Assembly: GCA_964609385.1 (NCBI GenBank)
Contig: CAZSSM010000003.1
Span: 62,001-126,000, forward strand
Direction of reading: 5' to 3'
From: CAZSSM01 sp964609385
GTDB taxonomy: Bacteria; Planctomycetota; Planctomycetia; Isosphaerales; Isosphaeraceae
DNA: 64,000 nt
Part shown: piece after piece, positions 18,901 to 28,087 of the stretch
Layout of the letters: each line of letters begins with the position of its first letter
How positions within the stretch are numbered: the first letter of the stretch is position 1
Made by a program: the position numbers and the translations under genes
Notes under the pieces: model-generated
The model's input: only the letters and a program-made list of their open reading frames with translations
Told to the model about the DNA's origin: nothing
The model's database searches: none

Positions 18901-20115
18901 TCAAGGAAGTTTATTGAAGAGGACTTGGAATTTCCCGGCCTCGACGTGTCGCTTGGTCGTTTTTGGCTCGAAGCCTTGAACATTGAGGCTCGGAATCTCT
19001 TTCTTAATGAGCAGTTCGATGGCTGTCAGAGGCGCCCCCTCCTCGGGCGTTACGAACAGGTAGGAGATGCCATCACGACCCATCCGGCCGGTCCGCCCGA
19101 TCCGGTGGACATAGTTTTCCGGGTCATCGGGGATATCGTAGTTAATGACATGGCTGATCCCTTCGACGTCGATACCGCGTCCGACCACATCGGTGGCCAC
19201 GAGGATCTGGATTTTATCGTCGCGGAATTGCTGCATCACGCGATTGCGTGCACCTTGAGGCAGGTCACCATGAATCAGTGCGGTTGCCGGGAATCGCTTC
19301 TTCAAGCGCCCTTCCAACCGATCGGCTCCCCGCTTCGTCCGGGTAAAGACGATACACTGCTCAGGATCATCACGTTTGAGCATGTGAAAGAGCAAGTCAA
19401 TCTTCCGCTCCGGATCGACGCTGATCCGATATTGGGAGATCGTTTCGACCGACGGTTCGTCCCGGGAGAGATTCAGCTCGATCGGATGATACATGTACTT
19501 GCTGGCGAGTCGGCGGATCTCCTCGTCGATAGTGGCCGAGAGCAAGAGAGTTTGATGCGGTTGGGGGATCTTGCGGAGGATTTTTTCGATGTCGGGCCGA
19601 AATCCGATGTCGAGCATCCGATCGGCCTCGTCGAGCACCGCGTGATAAATCCCGTCCAGCGACAAGGTTTTGCGCTGGATGTGGTCGATGACGCGACCGG
19701 GGGTCCCGACGACGATGTCGACGCCGCGGGCCAGCCGTCGCAACTGCTTTTCGATCGGTTCGCCGCCGTAGACGCCCAGAACCGAGACGTTCTGGCCCCA
19801 GGCCAGTTTCTCGACCTCGACGACGATCTGACGGACCAACTCCCGAGTCGGTGCCAGAATGATCGCCTGGGGGCCGTCACCGGGTCGCTCGAGCATCTCC
19901 AGGATTGGGATGGCGAAGGCAGCCGTCTTGCCGGTCCCGGTCCGGGACTGACCGATGACATCCGAGCCATCCAGGGCGGCGGGGATCAACTCGGCCTGAA
20001 TTGGGCTAGGTCGGTGATAGCCGGCGCGCTCCAGAGCTTGGAACATGGCGGGCGACAGGACGAGTTGAGCAAAAGTTAGGTCGGAACCGATCGGCGACTC
20101 CAACGTCTGGGTCAA
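18901..20115 (-). CDS. DEAD-box ATP-dependent RNA helicase
   Basis: The 404-residue protein is a minimal two-domain helicase with all motifs: Q motif (HRPSPIQAE), I (RTGTGKT), Ia (APTRELV), Ib (TPGR), II (DEAD in VLDEADRMLD), III (SAT), IV (IVFTRTK), V (TDVVGRGID) and VI (HRIGRTGRMGR). It lacks the basic C-terminal extension of RhlE/CsdA-type helicases. It likely unwinds structured RNA during ribosome assembly, decay or cold adaptation. The best start is a TTG at 20115 with GGGAGGT upstream; a TTG at 20130 falls before this site. It is convergent with the BatD-like gene and probably monocistronic. Confidence 0.96.
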   Translation of the reverse strand: MTQTLESPIGSDLTFAQLVLSPAMFQALERAGYHRPSPIQAELIPAALDGSDVIGQSRTGTGKTAAFAIPILEMLERPGDGPQAIILAPTRELVRQIVVEVEKLAWGQNVSVLGVYGGEPIEKQLRRLARGVDIVVGTPGRVIDHIQRKTLSLDGIYHAVLDEADRMLDIGFRPDIEKILRKIPQPHQTLLLSATIDEEIRRLASKYMYHPIELNLSRDEPSVETISQYRISVDPERKIDLLFHMLKRDDPEQCIVFTRTKRGADRLEGRLKKRFPATALIHGDLPQGARNRVMQQFRDDKIQILVATDVVGRGIDVEGISHVINYDIPDDPENYVHRIGRTGRMGRDGISYLFVTPEEGAPLTAIELLIKKEIPSLNVQGFEPKTTKRHVEAGKFQVLFNKLP

Positions 20116-20772
20116 CCGAATACCTCCCAAAGGACAAGAAAAAAATGGGACGGATAGTCTGGACGATCCGAACGAACGTCGCTGCTACAGACACATCCTC
20201 AAGACCGGACAAATTTGACTTTCGATGGATGGGGCTTCGAGCCTCTCAGCATCATGCCACTTCAAGCGCTGCAATTATAGTGCCGTCGGGGATTTCGGTC
20301 AAAACCAAACGCAGTCTCTTCCGCAACGGAATTGGTGGTGAGTCCGACTTTCGGTCGAGGCAGCACTTCCTGCTGATTTGCTGCTTTCCAACCTCACGAT
20401 GCACGTTCGCATGTTCGGAATCGGCTAATCATCGCCGGATATCACCGCACCTGTTCGCGACTCGACTAAATAGGGACCCGTATTTCTGTCTCCAGAAAAC
20501 CGACTTTGGACGACTCCAGGAAGAGCGACTCTGTTGATTGATGGATCCAGACCAACGTCGATGGGTTGTCGGGACCAGGATCCTGCATCGGACGTTCGGG
20601 TCACCTTTTGCTCGGTTTGGCGACGTTGGGTGCTTGATCGAGCCGTGTGAGTCTGGATACCCTGGAGTAGTCGAATCTCGAAACGAAACATTCGAACGCC
20701 TCCCGGACTGGGGTCGAACCGGCTCGGCGACCGGGTCGCGTTGATCAGGTCTCTGACCCAGGAGCGTGGAAG
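20116..20772. other. Divergent intergenic region, helicase to small-gene pair
   Basis: About 650 bp with no supported gene. A long minus-strand frame crosses it and continues to 21778, but its product is dominated by Ser/Arg/Pro and it opposes the two better genes at 20773-21683. The long leader on the helicase side could suit RNA-structure-based autoregulation, but I found no specific motif. Confidence 0.45.
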
Positions 20773-21306
20773 ATGAGCGCCGATGAGCAAGACCAAACGG
20801 CGGCCAACATTCAGGAGCGGTATCGGCAGTTCCTCGATCTGATGCCGTTGACGATCGCCCTGGCAGGACTGCCGACCAGCGAGTCGCGGCTTTACAACGA
20901 GGAGCAAATCGTGGCGCGGGCCATGACGGTTCGACACGCTTATAAGGGGGCTCGGGCTTTGACTCGGGAATGCTTGCAAGGGTCGGGAGGGGGGTTCGGG
21001 GGCCGGTCCATGTCGAGGCGTGGTAAGGCCGTATCGTCGGACCAACAGCGGCCGATACCTCAGGCGTGGCGGGTTGACCCGCCGTGCCCAGTCTCCGAGG
21101 CGTCGATGAAACCGGGTCGCCGCGCGCTCCAGATCGTCGAGCGCTGTGGGTCGTCCCTCGAGCGGCGTACGCCCCCAAGTCGACCGCGTATCCGCCCCGG
21201 TCCGGTCGCGCTCCAGCGTTCTGCGTTGGAGCCGGTCGAACCTTCGCCATCGATCCGCGCCTCGGTTGGTCCCGAATCGAGTTCAGGAAAGGCCGAGACA
21301 TCGTGA
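20773..21306 (+). CDS. Hypothetical protein, planctomycete-type small gene
   Basis: The 177-residue product is not assigned a function. Its first 70 residues look like real, conserved sequence (ERYRQFLDLMPLTIALAGLP, then an RHAYKGARALTREC helix), similar in style to a small uncharacterised protein common in planctomycete genomes. The remaining part is Arg/Pro/Ser-rich and may be disordered. AGGAG lies 8 bases before the ATG. The stop overlaps the next start by one base (TGATG at 21304-21308), which supports this reading frame to its end and suggests coupled translation. Confidence 0.7.
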   Translation: MSADEQDQTAANIQERYRQFLDLMPLTIALAGLPTSESRLYNEEQIVARAMTVRHAYKGARALTRECLQGSGGGFGGRSMSRRGKAVSSDQQRPIPQAWRVDPPCPVSEASMKPGRRALQIVERCGSSLERRTPPSRPRIRPGPVALQRSALEPVEPSPSIRASVGPESSSGKAETS

Positions 21307-21683
21307 TGACCGAACGCATCCCCCGAACCCGACCAACCCCTCGGATCCGTGCGGCGATTGTGGGATTGGGACTCGACTCCGAGCTGCAATCCCCGACGCG
21401 CCTCGTCACGATGCGACACGGATTGGTTGTGGGGGGATCGCCCCTAACCCATGGGGAGATCGCCGAGACGATGGCCCAACTCGACCTGGAACTGGAACGG
21501 TTGGGCCGTGACCTCTCCGAACTCAATCCGACCGAACTGGCCGAATTGGCCTGGCGGATCGACTCGGCCGAGCTGATGGAGATCGCGCTCCGAATGGACG
21601 AAGGACTCGATCGCGCCGGCCTCCACTTCGAACAGACCGATGTCGACCAGCGCAACGATCTCGCCGCCGGACGGCCGCTCTGA
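21306..21683 (+). CDS. Hypothetical protein, coupled to the preceding gene
   Basis: The 125-residue product starts MTERIPRTRPTPRIRAAIVG, contains VVGGSPLTHGEIAETM, and a helical segment rich in Leu/Glu (LDLELERLGRDLSELNP). This resembles an uncharacterised planctomycete protein family I know only by pattern. No membrane segment or catalytic motif is seen. It overlaps the preceding stop by one base and is followed by a strong hairpin 39 bases after its stop, so the pair is probably a two-gene operon. Confidence 0.78.
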   Translation: MTERIPRTRPTPRIRAAIVGLGLDSELQSPTRLVTMRHGLVVGGSPLTHGEIAETMAQLDLELERLGRDLSELNPTELAELAWRIDSAELMEIALRMDEGLDRAGLHFEQTDVDQRNDLAAGRPL

Positions 21684-22197
21684 TCTCCCTCAGCAAGGAA
21701 CGCGTTCTCTAAGTGACTCGATCCGGGCTCGACACCGCATCTGGTTTCGAGCCCGGTCGCAACAGGATCGATGGACAACGCGATCGTTCAAGGAACATGC
21801 CGCGAACACGACGTGGAAGTTCCGTCACGTGGGGAGAGCGTTTCTAAGAGATCGCCTCTTTGATCGGCTTTGCTTATGAAACGGCCGTCGGTATTCACCA
21901 TCGATCACTGGGTGTGAATCGACCTTTCGTTCTTCCCGATGATCTCCAAGCGATATCATTCAACGATCCAGTCTGAGCCAACAGGACTGCAACCGTTGTT
22001 GGTCGGCAAGACCTCAAAATGACCAAGGCAGATCTCCGAGTCATCGATCGGTACCGATCGGGATCGGAGTTACGTGTTCTTGCCTGGGGAGAAACCACCA
22101 AGATTCCCTTGGCGTCGACGAAGAGCCTTGCCGCGGTGGTCGACTCCGGCCACGATGCGATGGCGAAACCTCTCCACGACGCGCGGGGTAAGTACTC
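21684..22197. other. Intergenic region between the small-gene pair and the ECF sigma gene
   Basis: About 510 bp. It contains the hairpin at 21723-21756 and should carry the promoter of the sigma operon. No gene is supported; the minus-strand frame at 21895-22410 is a shadow of the sigma gene. Confidence 0.5.
21723..21756 (+). terminator. Strong hairpin after the small two-gene operon
   Basis: CCGGGCTCGA (21723-21732) pairs perfectly with TCGAGCCCGG (21747-21756) across a 14-base loop. It begins 39 bases after the stop at 21683. No uridine tract follows, so it may act as an RNA 3'-end stabiliser or a weak intrinsic terminator. Confidence 0.55.
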
Positions 22198-22968
22198 ATG
22201 GATTCGGATGAGGCTCGGCCTGCCGAGGCGCGTTCCTGGAACTCGACCGAGCCGACGACTCCGGCCGGGGGCCAGGAGCCCGATCCCGAACAGGTTGAGG
22301 AACACGCGTTGATCGAGGCGATCTTGGCCGGCCAGGCGTCGGCCATCGAACGGTTCGTCGCGCGGTACCAAAGCTTCATCTTCGGGATCTGCTTGCGGAT
22401 GATGGGACATCGTCAGGACGCCGAGGACGTCACGCAGGACATCCTGCTTCGCGCCCTCCGCGGTCTACCGGGATTTCAGAGCGGACGTCCCTTGCGCCCC
22501 TGGTTGATGGGCATCACGGCCAATCGATGCCGGACCGCCTTGGCTCGACGCGCCAAGCGGCCCGCGTCCGTCGAGATGGCTCAGGAGTGTGTCGATCCCC
22601 GGCCCGGCCTGGACGATCCGGAAGACCTCGTCGGTGAGTTGGAACGCGCCCTGCAACAATTGCGTCCGCAGTATCGGATGGTCGTCGTGATGTTCCACGA
22701 GCAAGGCCTGGCCTACGACGAGATCAGCGAGGCGATCAAGCGGCCCGTCGGCACCGTCAAGACTTGGCTTCACCGCGCCCGTGCCGAACTGGCGACCATC
22801 CTCGCCGATCGCGGGGTCGAACTGCCCGGCAAGCATGGGCGGGCGACCGCCTCGACGAACGCCGATACACCTCGCGCCAAACCATCGACGAACCCGATCG
22901 CCTCGCGATCCGAATCCCCCGACGCCGATTCGGCTGATCCCCGTCTCAACTCGATCCCTCGACGTTGA
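22198..22968 (+). CDS. ECF-type RNA polymerase sigma factor with long C-terminal extension
   Basis: The 256-residue protein has sigma region 2 (ERFVARYQSFIFGICLRMM, HRQDAEDVTQDILLRAL, FRPWL-type end) at about 45-120 and region 4 (LRPQYRMVVVMFHEQGLAYDEI, VGTVKTWLHRAR) at about 145-200. A Ser/Pro/Thr-rich tail of about 55 residues follows. Sigma factors of this type direct transcription in response to envelope or other signals. The next gene starts 71 bp downstream and encodes a single-pass membrane protein, the usual place for an anti-sigma factor. The ATG start follows a GGGG-containing leader. Confidence 0.93.
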   Translation: MDSDEARPAEARSWNSTEPTTPAGGQEPDPEQVEEHALIEAILAGQASAIERFVARYQSFIFGICLRMMGHRQDAEDVTQDILLRALRGLPGFQSGRPLRPWLMGITANRCRTALARRAKRPASVEMAQECVDPRPGLDDPEDLVGELERALQQLRPQYRMVVVMFHEQGLAYDEISEAIKRPVGTVKTWLHRARAELATILADRGVELPGKHGRATASTNADTPRAKPSTNPIASRSESPDADSADPRLNSIPRR

Positions 22969-23039
22969 CAAGATCTCGATTTTTCGGTCCCCAAAACCAT
23001 TCCTCGATCGATCGTCCCGGCGCTCAAGGTTTTCATTCC

Positions 23040-23837
23040 ATGACCCAGCCCGATCCGAGTCCAATCGACGAATACTGGAACATCCGGCTGGATGCCCGAT
23101 CGGCCTCAGGATCGTCGCCGGCTCCGGATCTCGCTCCGGACCACGCAATCGACGATCGGCAGCGAGACCGAGGCTATCGCGTTTTGGACGAAGCCTTCCG
23201 ACATTGGACCCCACCGCAACCCTCGGCGGAACTCTCGCGGAAGATCCTGGAGGAGGCGAGGCGGCTCGATTTGATTGCCAAGGCTCAACGTCGGCGGAAC
23301 CAGGTTTGGAGCGCCAGCCTCGCTGCGGCAGCCTTAGTCCTGATCGCCCTCGGCCTTGGACTGGCCTCCCGGTTCGGAGTCTTCGAACCTTCGAAGGTCG
23401 TCGATCGATCCCCCATCTTGGGTCGATCCGGAACGGCCGTTACGCTTCGGCTCGATCTGGGTGACGCGGTCGATCAGGCTCAGATGCTCGGCGTATCGAT
23501 GACCCAACGCGCACGAGGGACGATGAACCAATGGCCTGCTCGGTTCACCCCGACGACTTGGTCTCCATGGGACACACCCCTCACACCCGATCAATCAGAG
23601 AGCTTGCCTCCGAACGATCCCGATCTCGGGTCCTCTCACGAAGAAGAGACCTCTGCTGAACCACCCGATGCGCTCCCCGAAGTCAGATCGGCCCTGGGTG
23701 CGTCCTCCTGGCAACGGGTAGGCGAGCCGCTGGAACCGCTCTCAGGACCGGCCCGCGAGGCCTTCGGCTTTCTAACCCGGATCGTGCCAACGAACGCCCG
23801 CGACGACGAGGGGATCCGGTCCAGCCCAGACGCCTGA
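23040..23837 (+). CDS. Single-pass membrane protein, possible anti-sigma partner
   Basis: The 265-residue product has a cytoplasmic N-terminus of about 88 residues with a helical stretch (SAELSRKILEEARRLDLIAK), a transmembrane segment near 90-112 (SLAAAALVLIALGLGLA), and a Pro/Ser-rich extracytoplasmic part. The zinc anti-sigma motif HxxxCxxC is absent, so the anti-sigma role rests only on its position after the sigma gene. I chose ATG 23040; an in-frame TTG at 22965 overlapping the sigma stop would add 25 poorly conserved-looking residues. Function not proven. Confidence 0.7.
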   Translation: MTQPDPSPIDEYWNIRLDARSASGSSPAPDLAPDHAIDDRQRDRGYRVLDEAFRHWTPPQPSAELSRKILEEARRLDLIAKAQRRRNQVWSASLAAAALVLIALGLGLASRFGVFEPSKVVDRSPILGRSGTAVTLRLDLGDAVDQAQMLGVSMTQRARGTMNQWPARFTPTTWSPWDTPLTPDQSESLPPNDPDLGSSHEEETSAEPPDALPEVRSALGASSWQRVGEPLEPLSGPAREAFGFLTRIVPTNARDDEGIRSSPDA

Positions 23838-23868
23838 ACCGCTCCCCAACCGCACCCGACGGCGTTGG

Positions 23869-25728
23869 ATGACCCCGACGAACCTCAAAGAACCGCTGAT
23901 CAAGGACCGCGACGCGATGCCGATGCTCTGCTCCTGGACCCTCGCGCTGGTGATGCTTGGGCCGATCGTGCCCCAACAGCTCGAGCCCACGATCACGACC
24001 GAGGAGGTCCGATCATCGCTTTTCCGGCTGGTCCCCTCCGACACGGCGATGGTCGTGACTCTGGAGCAAATGCGTCGAGCCAGGCAAAGCATCGAGCGAT
24101 CGGAACTCTGGAACGAATTGGTCCGCCCCGTCTTTTGGGACGGACCCGCCGTTAGTGAATTTCGCAAGAACCTCAACGAGATCGAACGCGTTTTGGAGAG
24201 CGACCTTGTCACCGTCCTTGACTATGTCTTCGGCGACTGCGTTGTCCTCTCGCTCCATGTGCTAGACGATCTCGACGAATCGGTACCGTCCAGGACCAAT
24301 GCTCGTGGGTTGATGCTGACGACGATCCGCGATCCCGATCTCGTCAAAGACCTATTACGACGGATCAACCAGCTCGACGATCAGCTCGTCCAGCCGGTCG
24401 AGGAGGAGATCTATCGCGGCGTCCGATATGTTGTCCGTCGCTTCCAGCCCGAATCCGGACGCCCCCCCGAATGGTATACGGTACTCGATCGCCAGATCCT
24501 CGTTTGGACCAACTCTGAGTTTCTGCTCCGAAGGGTCATCGACCTCAACACACGTCGTCGAGGGAGTTCTCTGCAGACGGTTCGGGATCCGGTGATTCGG
24601 GTCCAGGCTGAGCCAACGTCTTTGGCCGACCTGGACGGGTTCACACGGTTCCGTGGATTCGTGTCCGATGCTCCCTGGGCGACTTTATTTATCTCGGGCG
24701 AGGTGATGCCCCGCTTGCTCGACCTGCCCGTCCCGAATGCTGCCGACAACACCTTCGAACCACTGGTGATCGGCATGCTCCGTTCGATCCGTTGGATCGG
24801 CGTCAGTCTGGAGTCGGGTGAGGTCCTTCAGATCCAAGCGATCCAGCAGTTCGACCTCGACGCGATGCCTCGTCCGCTGGCTGCATTCTTCGCCGCCTTG
24901 CGCGTTCCCGTCGGATCCGACGACGACTTCGAACGTGTCCCCGCAACACGGGCTGGCTTACCCGATCGCCCATCGGTTGTGCTTGGACTCCGACTCGACC
25001 TCAAAACCCTGGCCGAGGGATTCCGTGATTGGTTCGCCGATGCCGATCCGGATCAGGTGGCCAACCTGCTGACCATGCTCCGTGGCCTGAGCCTGGATCG
25101 CGATCCATTCAAGGACGTGCTCGGTGGCCTCGGTCCCCAGATCGTGGCCTACCTCGACGGTGACCTGTTCGCGCCTGACTGGGTCCTGGCTCTCGAGAAC
25201 TCCGAGGACCCCGAGCTTGAGGCAGCCCTGGTCAACCTGACGCGGACAGCGCTCGCGCTGGTGGCGGTCGTCCAGAAGATCCCGGGCCGAGTCGACCAAG
25301 GCGTCGTGGATGATACGCAACTCTTAGCGCTGGACGTACCCGACGAACCCTTGTTCATCAGCATCGGCAAGGGCCAGGTCGTTGCGAGCAACGCGATCTC
25401 GCCGATCCGGAGCCATCGTCAACGTGCTCGTCAGCCAGTTGATGCTCCGATCGACTCGATGTTCGAGGTCATTCGACGACGCGAGTTCGCCGAAGCCGTC
25501 GCCTACGTCTACCTCGATCTGGAACGTCTCCAGCCTTGGATTCAACTGGTCGCCGGCTCAACCGCAGAGTCAATCGGCAACCCGTTGACACCCGCCCAAC
25601 GAACACAACTGAATGACGCATTCCAGGTGCTCCGAGCGGCGTACCTCACCATCGATCTTGATGCCGAGACCGGAATCGCCCGACAGCGGTTCGTCCTTGC
25701 CCGCGAGACGACCGAGTCAGGTGATTAA
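23869..25728 (+). CDS. Exported hypothetical protein of the sigma cluster
   Basis: The 619-residue product begins with a hydrophobic segment (LCSWTLALVMLGPIVP, about 20-35) consistent with a signal peptide. A long mixed alpha/beta region follows, with LVPSDTAMVVTLEQM near 50 that recalls the DUF3352-like exported proteins common in planctomycetes. I see no catalytic motif, cysteine cluster or further membrane segment. It starts 31 bp after the membrane protein, so sigma factor, membrane protein and this protein probably form one operon. It ends 18 bp before a strong hairpin. The family assignment is tentative. Confidence 0.75.
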   Translation: MTPTNLKEPLIKDRDAMPMLCSWTLALVMLGPIVPQQLEPTITTEEVRSSLFRLVPSDTAMVVTLEQMRRARQSIERSELWNELVRPVFWDGPAVSEFRKNLNEIERVLESDLVTVLDYVFGDCVVLSLHVLDDLDESVPSRTNARGLMLTTIRDPDLVKDLLRRINQLDDQLVQPVEEEIYRGVRYVVRRFQPESGRPPEWYTVLDRQILVWTNSEFLLRRVIDLNTRRRGSSLQTVRDPVIRVQAEPTSLADLDGFTRFRGFVSDAPWATLFISGEVMPRLLDLPVPNAADNTFEPLVIGMLRSIRWIGVSLESGEVLQIQAIQQFDLDAMPRPLAAFFAALRVPVGSDDDFERVPATRAGLPDRPSVVLGLRLDLKTLAEGFRDWFADADPDQVANLLTMLRGLSLDRDPFKDVLGGLGPQIVAYLDGDLFAPDWVLALENSEDPELEAALVNLTRTALALVAVVQKIPGRVDQGVVDDTQLLALDVPDEPLFISIGKGQVVASNAISPIRSHRQRARQPVDAPIDSMFEVIRRREFAEAVAYVYLDLERLQPWIQLVAGSTAESIGNPLTPAQRTQLNDAFQVLRAAYLTIDLDAETGIARQRFVLARETTESGD

Positions 25729-25746
25729 GTCTGTGTGCGCATCTAA

Positions 25747-25779
25747 TTTCTGGGCCTGATACCAGATCAAGCCCAGAAA
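25747..25779. terminator. Bidirectional terminator between convergent genes
   Basis: TTTCTGGGC (25747-25755) pairs perfectly with GCCCAGAAA (25771-25779). After one C-A mismatch, TGAT pairs with ATCA around the loop ACCAG. The hairpin lies between the stops of two convergent genes (25728 and 25791) and is flanked by T-rich sequence on the plus side. It is well placed to end both transcripts. Confidence 0.8.
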
Positions 25780-25790
25780 CCGTTTGTGTT

Positions 25791-26144
25791 TTACACCAGC
25801 ATGTGATCGAGATTGTTCCAATCGTCCGGTTGGCTCTGCCGACCTGCCTCAACAACGGCCTCGCCGAGTTTGCGGGGATCCAGCTTCCGTTCGAAAAGCG
25901 CAGCATCGTGACGCCGGAATTGTCGGGTGGCGCGTCGAGCTACGATCCGACGCGCGATCCAGCCTCGGATCCCCGAGACCGTGATCGACTCCCGATCCTC
26001 GCAACGCTTGATCAGGTAGCGGACCACCTCCAGGATGATCGCGGCCAGCACCGGGTCAAGCGTCAACGTATCGCTAAGTCGGTCTTCATCGGGGTAATGA
26101 TCGAGGACCCGAGCTGTCAGGTCGTGCATCGTCAATGTCGTCAT
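25791..26144 (-). CDS. Hypothetical protein, third gene of the protease cluster
   Basis: The 117-residue product has no recognised domain. It is charged, helical in appearance (LAAIILEVVRYLIKRCEDRE), rich in Arg/Asp and without a membrane segment. It follows the papain-like gene by 42 bp in the same direction and ends just before a strong convergent terminator, so it probably belongs to the same transcript. Confidence 0.65.
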   Translation of the reverse strand: MTTLTMHDLTARVLDHYPDEDRLSDTLTLDPVLAAIILEVVRYLIKRCEDRESITVSGIRGWIARRIVARRATRQFRRHDAALFERKLDPRKLGEAVVEAGRQSQPDDWNNLDHMLV

Positions 26145-26186
26145 GGTAAGTACCTCGAAAATGTGGCAAAAAAGTTATCGCGATAA

Positions 26187-27125
26187 TTAGAATAGAAGAT
26201 GGTTGATCGTTTGTTTGGGATATCCTTCGAACCCGCTGACGGCGAAGGCATCACCTTGTCGGAGCATGTCGTCGGCGACTTCGGCATCGACCCAGAACGA
26301 GCCGTCTGGCTGCCCATGCCGGGTCGGACCATCGATCCAGTGGGCTCCCCACGAATTGCAACAGAGCAAGCCCGGCCGACGGCGTGCACATCCTTGACCG
26401 AGGTCATCCACCGACACGAAGCACATCAGGTGGGGCCATCGACCCTTAGGCGCGGCGAACCCCTCATCATCGCGACGGGCCTGGAAGCCCTGCAATGAAC
26501 CGACCGGCACCGGATAACCGTTGTGGATCGCGTCCCGCGCCTCTTCGTAGGAGCTGATCAACGAAATGGTGCGGACCGGATGCTTACGGAGTCGCGGTTC
26601 GAGTTCGTCCGGGACTCCGGAGCGGGGCATCCCCCAGCGACGGGCCCGGGCTCCGTCGTACTGGCTCAGGTCGTGGTCGCCGTAGCGATCGCGGACCACT
26701 GCACCCCATTCCTGGACGAACCGGCCGGCCCACGCGCCGATCGAGCCGTCACGTCGGCCGAGTCGACCACCGCCAACCTCGACGCGACTGCCAGCGTAGA
26801 TCGGTTCAGTAGCGATATCGCCGGCCCATCGGTGGTCCAGGCCGTCGATGGCCACCTGGACGGCCTGGACGACGGTCACAGCCAGGGCCCAACCCTGGCT
26901 GACGCAGTCACCAACGGTCTGCATCCAGACGGGGAAGGTTCCACGGACCCGCTCGACGGCTTGATGCAAGAGAGTGACTTGGCCCGCGCCGCTCGAGCGC
27001 AAGGGTGAGGCGGCCAGGTGGAAGACCGGGTGCCGGATCGCCCCCAATACCTCATCGACGGCCCAAGGATCCTGGATCCAGCCGAAGGGGGGACGACGTT
27101 GCGTCGTCATGTTCGTTCCGGACAT
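26187..27125 (-). CDS. Papain-like (C1-type) cysteine protease
   Basis: The 312-residue protein carries the papain arrangement: Gln-rich oxyanion region and nucleophile in WMQTVGDCVSQGWA (about 75-88), a catalytic-type histidine in RWPHLMCFVSVDD (about 235), and the Asn in CNSWGAHW (about 260). No signal peptide is obvious at the ATG at 27125, which follows AGAGA and starts 20 bp after the upstream stop. The open frame extends to 27425, but that part is Arg-rich and overlaps the upstream gene. Such proteases occur in prophage-like clusters and as secreted or intracellular hydrolases; the target is unknown. Confidence 0.8.
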   Translation of the reverse strand: MSGTNMTTQRRPPFGWIQDPWAVDEVLGAIRHPVFHLAASPLRSSGAGQVTLLHQAVERVRGTFPVWMQTVGDCVSQGWALAVTVVQAVQVAIDGLDHRWAGDIATEPIYAGSRVEVGGGRLGRRDGSIGAWAGRFVQEWGAVVRDRYGDHDLSQYDGARARRWGMPRSGVPDELEPRLRKHPVRTISLISSYEEARDAIHNGYPVPVGSLQGFQARRDDEGFAAPKGRWPHLMCFVSVDDLGQGCARRRPGLLCCNSWGAHWIDGPTRHGQPDGSFWVDAEVADDMLRQGDAFAVSGFEGYPKQTINHLLF

Positions 27126-27145
27126 GGTTCTCTCGTGGTGAAAGC

Positions 27146-28087
27146 TCAGGGTGTGGGGACAAGTGAGCGAATGGACTCTTCGGTCTTCGGCAGTCGGAGC
27201 CACTGACTGGGGGTCGGATCCGGAAACGCGTCGCGGAACCCCTGTGCAATCCGAGGCCAGAGCGCCGCGTAGTCGGTCGGTTCGGTCAAGCGACCCGCAG
27301 CAGCCTCGGCGTCGAGCCAACGGCCGATCTGGACGAAGGCCTCGCGCCAAGGCTCTCGCGACGATTCCAAGGTCGACCGATTGGCCAAGGTCGTTGCCTG
27401 AACCAATCGCGCTGAATCGAGCCAAGATCGGTCGCCAGCACCGGCCAAGGCGCGGCTGACCTCACCGGCGACCCGATCGAAGTTGTCGGCCAACGCCAAG
27501 GCCAACCGCGCCCGATCGGCATGCGCTGACACGTGGGTCCGTAGCAGGTCGCGGACGAATCGACGCGGATCGGTCGGGTCGGGATCAACGGGTCGGACCT
27601 CGTCGTCAACCTGATCATCGCGGTCGTCGGGCTGGACAGGACCATCTGGAGAATCGGGGCTATCTGGGTCAATGAAGGAGACTGTCGCCATCTCCATCGC
27701 CACGGTGTCCTGGAAGGCGACCGCGACGCGGATCGTGACCGTAACGGGAGTTGTTCCCGAACTCAGAACGATCCGCTCCGAATCGATCGCGATCACATGG
27801 CGAGCGATCGGTTCGGGTGTGATTTGCCAGGCAACCGCGCCTGGCCCATGACCTTTAATCGAGTCGGAGACCGAGATCCCTAGCGCGATGCCGAGCGGCC
27901 AACGCTGGGGTAACGGTTCGCCATCGAGCGTTGATAGGACCACACGAGCGCGATGTGACGGTTCGGCGACATCGTCGACAGCCGACCACGCCAGAGAACC
28001 AGGAACGATCAATGAAACGATCGTGGAGGTCTCGACGAATCGGATGAGAGACGTCAGGAACCCAAAGCGAAACCGACCTGTCGGCAT
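27146..28087 (-). CDS. Hypothetical anchored or exported protein, first gene of the protease cluster
   Basis: The 313-residue product has an N-terminal hydrophobic stretch (about 10-35, VETSTIVSLIVPGSLAWSA) suggesting a signal or anchor, then a beta-rich region, an Asp/Pro-rich linker (about 165-195) and a helical C-terminal domain. No family recognised. ATG 28087 is preferred because GGAG lies 9 bases upstream; a GTG at 28105 is an alternative. It precedes the papain-like gene by 20 bp, which suggests co-transcription and a possible shared role in export or processing. Confidence 0.68.
   Translation of the reverse strand: MPTGRFRFGFLTSLIRFVETSTIVSLIVPGSLAWSAVDDVAEPSHRARVVLSTLDGEPLPQRWPLGIALGISVSDSIKGHGPGAVAWQITPEPIARHVIAIDSERIVLSSGTTPVTVTIRVAVAFQDTVAMEMATVSFIDPDSPDSPDGPVQPDDRDDQVDDEVRPVDPDPTDPRRFVRDLLRTHVSAHADRARLALALADNFDRVAGEVSRALAGAGDRSWLDSARLVQATTLANRSTLESSREPWREAFVQIGRWLDAEAAAGRLTEPTDYAALWPRIAQGFRDAFPDPTPSQWLRLPKTEESIRSLVPTP

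Noticed and set aside
18892..20079. Plus-strand open frame across the helicase
   Set aside because: It is the exact antisense shadow of the DEAD-box gene, whose motifs are all intact.
20429..21778. Long minus-strand open frame of 449 codons
   Set aside because: Its product is mostly Ser, Arg and Pro with no domain pattern, and it opposes two genes that have ribosome binding sites and a coupled start/stop.
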